A stretch of DNA of 64,000 nucleotides from JAOZTV01 sp965371805. Lineage in GTDB: Bacteria; Acidobacteriota; Aminicenantia; UBA2199. Under the pieces are notes generated by a model. The model saw nothing but the letters and a program-made list of their open reading frames with translations. It had not been told where the DNA came from and searched no databases. The translations under genes and the position numbers were made by a program. The stretch lies in assembly GCA_965371805.1 (NCBI GenBank), contig CBDUZW010000018.1:7397-71396 (forward strand), in the 5' to 3' direction. Positions 8,208-17,750 of the stretch are shown here, one piece after another (the stretch's first letter is position 1; each line of letters begins with the position of its first letter).

Positions 8208-10247
8208 TTAAAATCTCTCAAAATCTCCATCTTCAGTATCTGTACCAGTTCCAATTTCAAGTTTCATCCCACGTTTATTTGCTGATAACTTTTTCGGTGC
8301 CTGCATTGCAGCAGGCTTTTTATGAACCGGTTGACGTCTGGATGTCTGAGTAAAAGATTGATTCCGATTCCCGATTTTAAAAAATGACATTGATGATTGC
8401 AATTGCTGCGCCTGGGATGACAATTCTTCTGCAGTTGATGCCATTTCCTCCGATGCACCTGCATTTGATTGAACTACCTTATCAAGTTCATTTATTGCCT
8501 TTATTATCTGACTGGCACCTTGATTCTGTTCTGTACTGGATGCTGTTATTTCAGAGACAAGATCAGCTGTTTTTCCAATATCAGGAACAAGTGTGTTTAA
8601 CATCTCAACTGCTTTTTCAGCTACTCCCAGACTATTCTTAGCAAGTGTAGTTATCTCCTCTGCAGCACCCTGACTTCTCTCTGCAAGCTTTCTTACCTCA
8701 GATGCAACAACTGCAAATCCCTTGCCGTGCTCACCCGCTCGAGCAGCTTCTATTGCTGCATTCAATGCAAGTAAATTCGTCTGCCTTGCAATCTCCTGAA
8801 TGATATTTATTTTTTCAGCAATTTCTTTCATTGCTGTGGTTGCTTCACCTACAGCTTCTCCACTATCCCTGGCATTTGAGGATGCCTTAGCAGATAATTT
8901 TTCAGTTTGCTGCGCATTATCGGTATTCTGCTGGATATTTGCACCCATCTCCTCCATAGAAGAAGATATCTCTTCTGCCGATGAGGCCTGTTCTGTGGAT
9001 CCTTGTGATAAAGACTGAGCTGAAGCACTAAGTTCTTCACTTCCGGAAGCAACATTTTCACCTGTAGTCTGAACCTCATTTACAATTTGTCTTAGATTTG
9101 CGGCCATATCTTTCATAGCACTTCCAAGCTCACCTACCTCATCTTTTTGATCTACATCAAGGTTTGCAGTTAGATCTCCATCAGACAAGCTCTTTGCAAA
9201 TGCAACTCCTTTCATGATAGGTTTTATAATTCCAAGGGCAATAATAAATGCCATAAGAATACCTATAAGAATAGCTATCAAACTAATGATAACGACCATA
9301 CTTTTAGTAGTCGATGCCTCATCTATCATCTGCTGATCAGTCATGACCAATTTAGCCGCAGTCGTTCGAATCTCTTTTAAAACCCCTTGCACTTCTTTTA
9401 ATGCAGGAGTGGTTTCTGTTGCATATATTCGTTTGGCCTCATCCAGTTTATTGACAAGGTTCTCATGCCATTTGATTACGCCATCTATACCACCAAGAGT
9501 TTTATAGGCATCAATTTTAATTGTCTTCATATAATAATTTGCTGCTCCATCCCTGTCGCCATTTCGTATCATCCTGTCAACTACTATAGCGGCTGTATGT
9601 ATTTTTTTATGAGGCTCTTCAATTTTTGCCATTAACCTGTCAAATTCAGGATCCTGTTTTCTTTTATTATTAATCTCAGTCGAATAGTACCACTTTCCAA
9701 AACTACACTTCTTCGGGTCTGTTTGAACATCCACCTTATTGATGGAACGGTCAACAAATGGATCTTTGACCTTATGAGCCCAGGCAAGATGATCTGTTTT
9801 CTTTTCCCTTAAGAAACTGCCTAATTTCGAATCGACATCATTATAAGCCTTATCGATTTTAATTGCTGTATTATGAAGTGTAGCGTGAGGCTTTTCGATC
9901 CTGGCAAATAAAGGTTTAAGCTCTGGTACCAGTCTCTCTGCTTCCGTCCGTTTATCACTATAATACCAGGAGCCAAATCCACACTTATGGGAATCGGTTT
10001 GTACGTTTAATTTATGAATTGTATCATCAGTAAGAAGGCCATTGACCTTTGATACCCAATTTAAATGATCAACCTCTTTTTGTACCATTTCAGCCCGGAG
10101 TTTATTACCTTCTATTACTTCATCGGCATTAATTACAATATTTCCAATTCCATTTATAGCCCAGATAGCAACAATTGACAGCAATATCAGGACAGCTCCA
10201 AATCCAATAGCAAATTTAATTCCTAATTTAAAATCTTTCCATTTCAT
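8208..10247 (-). CDS. Methyl-accepting chemotaxis protein with tandem CZB-type zinc domains in the sensor
   Basis: 679 residues: membrane helix 1 (about 10-33), a long extracytoplasmic region (34-320), membrane helix 2 (about 318-342), HAMP (to about 395) and the signalling rod, with the conserved hairpin KINIIQEIARQTNLLALNAA at about 480-500. The sensor region holds two copies of a CZB-like motif with identical spacing: H61, C89, H121, H125 and H153, C181, H213, H217, a 92-residue tandem duplication. In known CZB proteins these three His and one Cys bind zinc and sense zinc or hypochlorous acid, usually at the cytoplasmic C-terminus. Here they sit between the membrane helices. GGGAGG precedes the start; the gene overlaps none of its neighbours. 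Confidence 0.92.
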   Translation of the reverse strand: MKWKDFKLGIKFAIGFGAVLILLSIVAIWAINGIGNIVINADEVIEGNKLRAEMVQKEVDHLNWVSKVNGLLTDDTIHKLNVQTDSHKCGFGSWYYSDKRTEAERLVPELKPLFARIEKPHATLHNTAIKIDKAYNDVDSKLGSFLREKKTDHLAWAHKVKDPFVDRSINKVDVQTDPKKCSFGKWYYSTEINNKRKQDPEFDRLMAKIEEPHKKIHTAAIVVDRMIRNGDRDGAANYYMKTIKIDAYKTLGGIDGVIKWHENLVNKLDEAKRIYATETTPALKEVQGVLKEIRTTAAKLVMTDQQMIDEASTTKSMVVIISLIAILIGILMAFIIALGIIKPIMKGVAFAKSLSDGDLTANLDVDQKDEVGELGSAMKDMAANLRQIVNEVQTTGENVASGSEELSASAQSLSQGSTEQASSAEEISSSMEEMGANIQQNTDNAQQTEKLSAKASSNARDSGEAVGEATTAMKEIAEKINIIQEIARQTNLLALNAAIEAARAGEHGKGFAVVASEVRKLAERSQGAAEEITTLAKNSLGVAEKAVEMLNTLVPDIGKTADLVSEITASSTEQNQGASQIIKAINELDKVVQSNAGASEEMASTAEELSSQAQQLQSSMSFFKIGNRNQSFTQTSRRQPVHKKPAAMQAPKKLSANKRGMKLEIGTGTDTEDGDFERF

Positions 10248-10272
10248 TCTATTTTCCTCCCTTTTTAAAAGA

Positions 10273-10641
10273 TTACTTTTTAATAATTTTTTTTATCTCT
10301 TTGATTAGCATTTTACTCTCGGTGATTTTTTTAAAAAAATAATCTGCTCCTTCCTTAAGGCATTTTTCCTTGAGCTCAGAATATCCATAATTAGTAAAAA
10401 AAAGTACAATAGATTTATAGTTATTAACTCGAATGAATTTTAGTATTTCCAGACCTGTTCCATTTTCGAATTGAAAATCAAGAATAATAATATCCGGTTT
10501 TAATATTTTTATTGATTCTTTTGCATTTTTAATAGTTTCTGCAGTTCCAACAATTTCTAAATTGGGGATCTTTGAAAAAACATCTATCAACAATTCAATA
10601 ATATCCGGCGAATCATCAGCAATAAATAATGTTTTTTCCAT
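10273..10641 (-). CDS. Stand-alone response-regulator receiver domain
   Basis: 122 residues, a single CheY-like receiver. It has the acidic pair IADDSPD near the start, the phosphoacceptor Asp in IIILDFQFENG (about residue 56), the conserved Thr position occupied in VLFFTNYG and the late Lys in FFKKI. No output domain is present. It lies 25 nt upstream of the MCP gene on the same strand, so it may act in chemotaxis as a CheY-like messenger. The family name fits no better than 'response regulator', because CheY and Spo0F-type proteins look alike at this level. Confidence 0.88.
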   Translation of the reverse strand: MEKTLFIADDSPDIIELLIDVFSKIPNLEIVGTAETIKNAKESIKILKPDIIILDFQFENGTGLEILKFIRVNNYKSIVLFFTNYGYSELKEKCLKEGADYFFKKITESKMLIKEIKKIIKK

Positions 10642-10785
10642 TTTTTCTATTTTTTTCCTTAAGTATATATAGTGTTATATTGAAAAAGAATTCACCACCA
10701 TAGAAAATACATTTATTTTGCCGTATTTTTGACAGATTATCTGCCATAATTTTTATATCAGGAGATAAAAAAAATGAAATGGTTC

Positions 10786-11418
10786 TTATTCAAATAATTT
10801 ATTATTAATTATATATCTAATTATATCTGAATTTGTTTTAAACTGCATTTTCTCAAGTAAACGGGATCTGTATGAATTAATAGAAGAGACACTCACACAA
10901 AGTTTATCTGCAATTTCGGATACTTTTAGGCCTGATCCAATAAGTCTCATAACCTCTAATTCACGATCGGATAAACTAAAATGAGCCTGTTTTTCAGAGT
11001 CATGATCCATATGGTCTGCAAGTTTTTCAGCTAATGAGGGTCTGATGTATTTCTTACCCTTAACTATTTGTAGAATTGCCTTGACCAGCTCTGAAGGAGA
11101 AGTACTCTTATTCAAAAAAGCTGAAGCCCCTGCCTTGATAGTTGAAACTCCATAAAGTTCTTCTGAATATGTACTTAAAACAATAACAGGTAGTTTAGGA
11201 TGACTGTTTTTTAACTCTTTAAGAATCTCAATCCCCCCAATACCAGGCATATTTAAATCAAGAATAATGACATCCCATTTCTCTTTAGCTACCATTTTAA
11301 ATACCTGCTCGGAGCTTTCAGCTTCACCTATCTCTTTTAAATCAATTGCTCTCTCTAATACATTCTTTATACCATCACGAACAAATGGGTGATCATCAGC
11401 TATTAATATTTTTATCAT
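10786..11418 (-). CDS. NarL/FixJ-family DNA-binding response regulator
   Basis: 210 residues. The N-terminal receiver shows IADDHPFVRDG, the phosphoacceptor Asp in VIILDLNMPGIGG (about residue 54) and the switch region VLSTYSEE and FLNKS. The C-terminal LuxR-type helix-turn-helix (about 145-205) reads LSDRELEVMRLIGSGLKVSE and VSVSSINSYRSRLLEKM. Its start overlaps the stop of the histidine kinase gene by four bases (ATGA), so kinase and regulator are a translationally coupled pair. It would activate or repress promoters on phosphorylation. Target genes cannot be read from the window. Confidence 0.95.
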   Translation of the reverse strand: MIKILIADDHPFVRDGIKNVLERAIDLKEIGEAESSEQVFKMVAKEKWDVIILDLNMPGIGGIEILKELKNSHPKLPVIVLSTYSEELYGVSTIKAGASAFLNKSTSPSELVKAILQIVKGKKYIRPSLAEKLADHMDHDSEKQAHFSLSDRELEVMRLIGSGLKVSEIADKLCVSVSSINSYRSRLLEKMQFKTNSDIIRYIINNKLFE

Positions 11419-13016
11419 TTGGTGTCTCCTTTGGGAATAAGAAGAGATACTTTTGTCCCTTTCCCAATTACACTTTCAAATGTCAGGTCCCAGCCAAAAA
11501 GATAGACTCTCTCTTTCATACCCAGTATCCCAAAAGATTTTTGCTTGTCAAGTTCTTTAAAATCAAAGCCCCTACCATTGTCAGTAATAATAATCTCTAT
11601 TTGATCCTTCTCTTCTTTTAACAGAAGACTCATTTTTGTTGCCTTGGAATGGCGTCCTATATTAGTTATAGTTTCCTGAATAATACGATAAATTGCAATA
11701 GATTGTTCCTGATTAAAAGATAGGGATTTTATACGAGTTTCATATTTACAATTGATTACAGAGTGCTTCTTAAATTGAGTTACCAACCATTTTAATGCAG
11801 CTGATAAACCTAAATGATCCAGGATTACAGGCCTCAGGTCCATAACCATTTTTTCAGTAATACTAGTAGCGGAATTGATGAGTTGAGATATTTTCTCGAT
11901 TTCAGAATTTACCATTGAGCATTCTTTTGTTTTTAAATAAGAGCTGCAGATCTGTTCTATATTGAATGCCACAAAGTTAATTGCAGATAAGGCCTGACCT
12001 AACTCGTCATGTAATTCTCTTGCAAGATTTTTTTTCTCTTTTTCCTGTACTTTTTGAATGTGACTCGTAAGGGAGCGTAATTTTCCATGTAATTTGAACT
12101 GCTCAATTTCAGCCCACTTCCTGGAGATACCCAAAGCAATCTTTTGAGCAATAGGGCTCATTGTATTAACCTCATTCGGGCTAATAAATTTTTTTGAAAA
12201 AAAAGCAATGACTCCCAGTACTCGGTCTGCAACCATTAGAGGATATCCTGCAAATGCTATGATACCTTCCTTTTTAATCCAGTTTTGATCTAAAATTTGA
12301 GGGTCACCGACTAGATTATTTGTTAAAATTATGGTTTTCTTTTTTAAGATTTTCCAGATTTTAGAATTAGTTGCGGAGGTGATTTTAGAGTGTTTCCCAT
12401 TTAGATTGGTATACATGCCTGCACTGGCTTGAAGCTCTAATGTGTCATTTAATTGATTAAATGACCAAATTCGGACAAAATCTGTTCCAAGATTTTCTAT
12501 AACTGCTTCACAACAGAGTTGGAGCATTAATGACAGATCACTCTCCCTGGTGAGCACTGATCCTATCTGATTACTCAGTGAAAGATGATGTATATGAGCA
12601 TTTAGTAGAATTTCATTGTTCATAGCTTCTGTGATATCTTCAATCATGGATAAACCATAAATCGGGATTCCCTCATCATCATGGATTATTGCTGTTGTCA
12701 GCGTTGTCCATAAAATTCCTCCATCTTTTTTTAATAAAGATTTACTTGATTTAGTGAAAGGAAGCTTGTCTATAAATAAATTTGAAAAAAAATCTTTCTC
12801 TTTTTTTTTATTATCATGAAAAATAATATCTGATAACTTAAGTGATAAAAGTTCTTCTTTAGAATAGCCAAGCATATCGCATAGACTATTATTGATGTTG
12901 ATAATTAGGAAATCATTATCATAAGTAGCTATTCCCAGCGGAGCTTCCTCAAAGATCTTACGGAATCTCTCTTCACTTTCTTTATTTACTGTTTTCTTTC
13001 CTTTACTAAGTTTCAT
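11415..13016 (-). CDS. PAS-GAF sensor histidine kinase (HisKA_3/NarX type)
   Basis: 533 residues with no membrane segment, so probably cytoplasmic. Order: PAS domain (about 12-130; FRKIFEEAPLGIATYDND), GAF domain (about 150-300), HisKA_3 dimerisation domain with the phosphorylated His in LARELHDELGQALSAINF (about 335) and an HATPase domain with ITDNGRGFDF (about 485) and GILGMKERV (about 505). This architecture belongs to the NarX/DegS class, which pairs with NarL-type regulators, exactly what follows. The PAS and GAF domains probably sense a small ligand or redox state, but no haem or FAD ligand can be assigned. It diverges from nrdJ across a 175-nt gap. Confidence 0.94.
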   Translation of the reverse strand: MKLSKGKKTVNKESEERFRKIFEEAPLGIATYDNDFLIININNSLCDMLGYSKEELLSLKLSDIIFHDNKKKEKDFFSNLFIDKLPFTKSSKSLLKKDGGILWTTLTTAIIHDDEGIPIYGLSMIEDITEAMNNEILLNAHIHHLSLSNQIGSVLTRESDLSLMLQLCCEAVIENLGTDFVRIWSFNQLNDTLELQASAGMYTNLNGKHSKITSATNSKIWKILKKKTIILTNNLVGDPQILDQNWIKKEGIIAFAGYPLMVADRVLGVIAFFSKKFISPNEVNTMSPIAQKIALGISRKWAEIEQFKLHGKLRSLTSHIQKVQEKEKKNLARELHDELGQALSAINFVAFNIEQICSSYLKTKECSMVNSEIEKISQLINSATSITEKMVMDLRPVILDHLGLSAALKWLVTQFKKHSVINCKYETRIKSLSFNQEQSIAIYRIIQETITNIGRHSKATKMSLLLKEEKDQIEIIITDNGRGFDFKELDKQKSFGILGMKERVYLFGWDLTFESVIGKGTKVSLLIPKGDTK

Positions 13017-13127
13017 TAAATTTATCCTTGAGATTTGGTCCAGGAGAGTATGTTATTCAAATATAAATTTGAATTTTTTTTTCCATAGAGTATTTTACAA
13101 TAAAAAAATAAAAAACAAAAATTATCC

Positions 13128-13156
13128 TTGACACACTATATATAGTGTTTTAAAAT
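13128..13156 (+). promoter_or_regulatory. nrdJ promoter with an NrdR box in the spacer
   Basis: A -35 hexamer TTGACA (13128-13133) and a -10 hexamer TAAAAT (13151-13156) are 17 bp apart. The spacer holds the perfect 16-bp palindrome ACACTATATATAGTGT (13133-13148), which matches the NrdR box consensus. NrdR represses ribonucleotide reductase genes when dATP is high, and binding here would block RNA polymerase. NrdR sites usually come in pairs about 31-32 bp apart; I see no good second box. The promoter faces nrdJ, whose ATG is 36 bp further on. Confidence 0.88.
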
Positions 13157-13191
13157 ATTCTCGCAACTAAATATGACAAAGGAGTTTTAAT

Positions 13192-15276
13192 ATGGAAGGA
13201 TTTAATGAAAATGCCCTTAAGATACTTAAGGCAAGATATTTTAAAAAAAAAAATAATGGGGATTTGATTGAGAAAAAACCATCAGATCTCTTTAGAAGAG
13301 TTTCAAAATATATTTCAAAGGCTGAAAAAACAGATGAGTTGAAAACGAAATGGGAAAAAATATTTTTCTCTGCAATGATAGATAGGGATTTTATGCCAAA
13401 TTCTCCTACAATGACTGGAGCAGACAGAGGGATGTGTCTCTCAGCTTGTTTTGTTCTTCCAATTGAGGATTCACTGGAAAAAATATTTGAAACAGTAAAA
13501 AATGCAGCATTGGTTCATAAAGAAGGTGGTGGAACAGGATTTGATTTTTCTTTAATCAGGCCACAGGGAAGTTTCGTAAAAAAAACCCAGGGCATTGCGT
13601 CCGGCCCTATTTCATTTTTGAAGGTAATTGATGCCGGAACGGAGGCTGTAAAGCAGGGTGGTACACGCCGGGGTGCCAATATGGGTGTTCTAAGAGTAGA
13701 TCATCCGGATATAAAAGAGTTTATTGTTATGAAACAGGACGGAATTACGGCACAGAACTTTAATATTTCTGTTGCTATAACTGATAAATTTATTGATGCA
13801 TTAAAAAACCGGAGAAGTTATGATCTCATAGATCCTAAAGATGGAGAAGTAGTCGGTATTATGGATGCGCACGAGGTATTTGAATTGATCGTTGAATCAG
13901 CCTGGAAGAATGGTGATCCTGGATTAATTTTTATCGACAAGGTTAATGATCTGAACCCGACTAAACTGCAGGGTCCAATAAGAGCGACAAATCCATGTGG
14001 AGAACAGCCATTGCATGATTATGAATCCTGTAATCTGGGTTCTATTAATTTGTCGAACTATTTTAATGCAAATATGAAAGATAAGTTTGATTGGGAGAGA
14101 TTTAAGGCTACAATTCAGATGGGGGTTCGTTTTCTAGACAATGTTATTGAAGTAAATATATATCCTCTGGAACAAATTGATGAAATGGCAAAGTCAAACC
14201 GTCGTATTGGTCTTGGAATAATGGGATTTGCAGATCTTCTAATACAAAAAGGACTAAGGTATGATACAGAAGAGGCAAGAAACTTCGGTTCAAAAATTGC
14301 AGGCTTTTTGAAAGTTGAAGCAGTGAAAGCTTCTGAGAAACTGGGAGCGGAAAGAGGTAGTTTTCCTAATATTGAAAAATCCATATATAAGGGAAAAAAA
14401 ATGAGGAACGCTGCTGTATTAACAGTTGCTCCGACAGGTACTATATCTAGAATTGCCGGATGCTCTTCAAGTATTGAACCAATATTTGCATTTGAAGTTA
14501 TCTCTAAAATATTGGATGGAGAGTTAAGAGATGTTCATGCTTTATATAAAGAGTGGGAAGAGAAAAATAGTGGAGAAGAGCATCCTGATTATTTTATAAC
14601 TGCATCTGATGTAAAGCCTGAAGACCATCTGAAAATGCAGGAAGCTTTTCAAGTTCATGTCGATAGTGCTGTATCAAAAACAATAAACTTCCCGAATAGT
14701 ACAACTATTGAGGATATTGCACATGCGTATCTTATGGCATTTGATATGAATATAAAAGGGATAACTGTTTACAGAGATGGGTGCCGATCTATACAGGTAT
14801 TAAATAAACCTGAGGCGGAGGCTGCATTAAAACCACAAAAACGACCGGATGCTCTTCCTTCAACAACTCATAAAATATCCACTGGTCTTGGTAGATTATA
14901 CATAACGATCACTTATTTTGGAAAAAAACCATTCGAGGTATTCTGTTCAATTGGAAAGAGCGGTTTTTCTTCAATGGCAGATGCTGAAGCAATTGGAAGA
15001 TTAACCTCTCTTGCCTTGAGAACCGGAATAACCACTGAAGAGATAGTTAAACAATTGAAGGGTATTGGAGGGTCGGAACCTACATTTCATAATGGTGCCT
15101 TGATACAGTCTATCCCTGATGCTATTGCTCATGCACTGGAAGCACATATTGGAGAAGTACAGGTAAATAATCAGGATATGCATACTATAAACTGCCCCAT
15201 GTGTGGAGCAACATTGTCCGATGAGAAGTGTCCGACATGCACGAATTGCGGCTGGTCTAAATGCAGTGGAATTTAA
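13192..15276 (+). CDS. nrdJ: Adenosylcobalamin-dependent (class II) ribonucleoside-diphosphate reductase
   Basis: 694 residues. It makes deoxyribonucleotides using B12 to generate the thiyl radical, so it needs no partner subunit and works with or without oxygen. Visible landmarks: SPTMTGADRGMCLSACFVLP with the radical-bearing and reducible cysteines region, KEGGGTGFDFSLIRP, QGGTRRGANMGVL, ATNPCGEQPLHDYESCNLGS with the active-site Asn-Cys-Glu, RIGLGIMGFADLL and APTGTISRIAG. The C-terminus has a zinc-ribbon-like cysteine cluster (CPMCGATL, CPTCTNCGWSKC) thought to act in re-reduction. AGGAG precedes the ATG. No class I or III reductase and no B12 riboswitch is seen here. Confidence 0.95.
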   Translation: MEGFNENALKILKARYFKKKNNGDLIEKKPSDLFRRVSKYISKAEKTDELKTKWEKIFFSAMIDRDFMPNSPTMTGADRGMCLSACFVLPIEDSLEKIFETVKNAALVHKEGGGTGFDFSLIRPQGSFVKKTQGIASGPISFLKVIDAGTEAVKQGGTRRGANMGVLRVDHPDIKEFIVMKQDGITAQNFNISVAITDKFIDALKNRRSYDLIDPKDGEVVGIMDAHEVFELIVESAWKNGDPGLIFIDKVNDLNPTKLQGPIRATNPCGEQPLHDYESCNLGSINLSNYFNANMKDKFDWERFKATIQMGVRFLDNVIEVNIYPLEQIDEMAKSNRRIGLGIMGFADLLIQKGLRYDTEEARNFGSKIAGFLKVEAVKASEKLGAERGSFPNIEKSIYKGKKMRNAAVLTVAPTGTISRIAGCSSSIEPIFAFEVISKILDGELRDVHALYKEWEEKNSGEEHPDYFITASDVKPEDHLKMQEAFQVHVDSAVSKTINFPNSTTIEDIAHAYLMAFDMNIKGITVYRDGCRSIQVLNKPEAEAALKPQKRPDALPSTTHKISTGLGRLYITITYFGKKPFEVFCSIGKSGFSSMADAEAIGRLTSLALRTGITTEEIVKQLKGIGGSEPTFHNGALIQSIPDAIAHALEAHIGEVQVNNQDMHTINCPMCGATLSDEKCPTCTNCGWSKCSGI

Positions 15277-15377
15277 TTTAAAGCTCAATAATTTTTTTTT
15301 GCACTTTACTTTTGCGTCCTTTTTTTATACAATCGGAAAGTAATTCGTAAAAAGTATATTGTTTTGGAGGTATTAAG

Positions 15378-17732
15378 ATCGAAAATTTGGTAATTGTTGA
15401 GTCACCGGCTAAAGCTAAAACCCTGGAGAAATTTCTTGGAAAAGGTTTTGTTGTAAAGTCCAGCTTTGGGCATATAAGGGATTTAGAAAAGAAAAACTTT
15501 GGAATTGATAAAGAAAATAATTATGAGCCTCAATATATAATTTCTGCTGAGAAAAAGAAAGTTGTTTCAGAATTAAAAAAGTATGTAAAGCAGGCATCAA
15601 CTGTCTGGCTGGCAACTGATGAAGACAGAGAAGGTGAGGCTATAGCCTGGCATCTAGCTGAGGTATTAAAACTTGATCAAAAAAAAACCAAAAGAATTGT
15701 TTTTCATGAGATAACGAAAAAGGCAGTTCTTGATGCTGTTGCAAAACCAAGAGAGGTTGATCAGGCTGTTGTTAATGCGCAGACAGCCAGAAGAATTTTG
15801 GACAGACTTGTTGGTTTTGAATTATCCCCTCTGTTATGGCGTAAAATTAAACCCAAACTATCAGCTGGAAGAGTTCAATCTGTCGCTGTAAAACTGATTG
15901 TTGAAAAGGAAAGGGAAATAATAAATTTTAAATCGACACCTTTTTTTAAAGTTGCAGCTGATTTTAAAACCGTTAGAGGTACAAAATTTACTGCTGAGCT
16001 CAAGGATAAAATTTTAGAGGAAAAAACAGTACGTGATTTCTTAGAAAATTGTAAAGGTGCAGAATATAGAGTCGTAGATATTGATGTTAAGCCATCTAAA
16101 AAAACGCCTTCCCCTCCATTTACAACATCTACATTGCAACAGGAAGCATCAAGAAAATTGGGATTTTCTGTTGCTAAAACTATGCTTGTTGCACAAAAAC
16201 TATATGAAGCTGGAATGATTACTTATATGAGGACAGATTCATTAAACATTTCGGAGATTGCAATAGAAGCTGCAAAGAAGGAAATAATTGATACTTACGG
16301 GAATGAATACTCCAATCCAAGAAGATTTAAAACAAAATCTAAGGGAGCTCAGGAGGCACATGAGGCAATCAGGCCTTCATATTTTGATAAAACTGTTGCA
16401 GGCAATACAAGTGATGAAAAAAGACTTTACCAATTGATCTGGAAGAGAACAATCGCATCACAGATGAGTGATGCAAAGTTAAAAAAAACTAAAGTTGATA
16501 TAGATATTTCAACATCAGATAGAAAGTTTATTGCAAATGGTGAAGTATTGGTCTTTGACGGATTTCTGAAAGTCTATCTGGTCTCAACTGATGATGAAAA
16601 TGGTTCTGAAGAAAGCGGACTGCTCCCTATGTTAAAAGTGGATGATAAACTGCAAATGTCCATAATAACTGCAACAGAGAGATTTACACGGCATTCTGCA
16701 AGATACACAGAAGCATCTCTAGTAAAAAAACTTGAAGAGTTAGGTATTGGAAGACCTTCAACCTATGCTCCAACTATTTCAACTATTCAAAAAAGAGGCT
16801 ATGTTATTAAAGAGAATAGAGATGGAGTTGAAAGAAAATATAAAGTTATTTCTTTAAAAAAAGATGAAATTTCATCTAAGGAAAATAAAGAGATAACAGG
16901 TGCTATAAAGTCAAGACTCTTTCCTACAGATATTGGAATGGTTACAACAGATTTCTTGTCAGAATATTTTATAAATATAATGAGTTATGATTTTACGGCA
17001 AAGGTTGAAGGAGACTTTGATAAGATTGCTGAATCAAAGATTGTCTGGTATGACATGATAGATAAGTTTTACAAACCTTTTCACAAAAGAGTAGAGAAAA
17101 CACTTGGTGAAGCAGAGAGAAGCACCGGTCAAAGAGACTTGGGGATTGATCCAAAATCCGGTGAAACTGTTTCTGTAAGGATAGGAAGATTTGGACCTTT
17201 AGCGCAAATTGGTGAAACCACTGAAGATAATAAACCAAAATTTGCAAGTTTAAGACCAGGTCAGCATCTTGAAACTATTACTCTTGAAGAAGCATTGGAA
17301 CTATTTAAGCTGCCTAGAGAGATTGGTAGTTATGAAGATAAAGAAGTAATTGTCGCTATAGGAAGATTTGGTCCATATATAAGGCACAAATCAAAATTCA
17401 CTTCTCTTAAAAAAGGTATTGATGATCCTATGGAAATTGATCTTGAGCGGGCAATTGAACTGATTGAGGAAAAGAGGAAGAAGGATCGGGAAAAAGTTAT
17501 TCGGATATACGAAGAAGATGAGAATCTTCAAGTTTTAAATGGAAGGTGGGGACCTTATATTGTCTTTAATAAAGAGAATTATAAGATTCCCAAAGATACA
17601 GATGCTGCTTCTCTTTCATTTGAAGATTGCAAAAAGCTGATCAAAGATAGTGATAAAAAAGCGCCTGCAAAAAAGAAGAAAATAGTAAAAAAGACAGCTG
17701 TAAAAAAGAAAGTAGTTAAGAAAAAAAGCTGA
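15378..17732 (+). CDS. topA: DNA topoisomerase I (type IA)
   Basis: About 784 residues. Relaxes negatively supercoiled DNA through a 5'-phosphotyrosine. Domains: Toprim (about 1-110; LVIVESPAKAKT and LATDEDREGEAIAWHL), the four-domain core with the catalytic Tyr in MITYMRTDSLNIS (about 300), RPSTYAPTISTIQ, then C-terminal repeats (RIGRFGPLAQIG, AIGRFGPYIRHKS, LNGRWGPYIVF) and a Lys-rich tail. There are no zinc fingers. No ATG is available: the first canonical start is TTG at 15387, 16 nt after GGAGG, while an in-frame ATC at 15378 is 7 nt after GGAGG and restores the usual 'xxNLVIVESPAK' start. I chose 15378 on that ground. Confidence 0.93.
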   Translation: MENLVIVESPAKAKTLEKFLGKGFVVKSSFGHIRDLEKKNFGIDKENNYEPQYIISAEKKKVVSELKKYVKQASTVWLATDEDREGEAIAWHLAEVLKLDQKKTKRIVFHEITKKAVLDAVAKPREVDQAVVNAQTARRILDRLVGFELSPLLWRKIKPKLSAGRVQSVAVKLIVEKEREIINFKSTPFFKVAADFKTVRGTKFTAELKDKILEEKTVRDFLENCKGAEYRVVDIDVKPSKKTPSPPFTTSTLQQEASRKLGFSVAKTMLVAQKLYEAGMITYMRTDSLNISEIAIEAAKKEIIDTYGNEYSNPRRFKTKSKGAQEAHEAIRPSYFDKTVAGNTSDEKRLYQLIWKRTIASQMSDAKLKKTKVDIDISTSDRKFIANGEVLVFDGFLKVYLVSTDDENGSEESGLLPMLKVDDKLQMSIITATERFTRHSARYTEASLVKKLEELGIGRPSTYAPTISTIQKRGYVIKENRDGVERKYKVISLKKDEISSKENKEITGAIKSRLFPTDIGMVTTDFLSEYFINIMSYDFTAKVEGDFDKIAESKIVWYDMIDKFYKPFHKRVEKTLGEAERSTGQRDLGIDPKSGETVSVRIGRFGPLAQIGETTEDNKPKFASLRPGQHLETITLEEALELFKLPREIGSYEDKEVIVAIGRFGPYIRHKSKFTSLKKGIDDPMEIDLERAIELIEEKRKKDREKVIRIYEEDENLQVLNGRWGPYIVFNKENYKIPKDTDAASLSFEDCKKLIKDSDKKAPAKKKKIVKKTAVKKKVVKKKS

Positions 17733-17750
17733 GATTTTAGAGGATAGTTT

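Noticed and set aside
13102..13117. Possible second NrdR box upstream of the first
   Set aside because: Only A/T runs at the expected spacing; no dyad, so not called.
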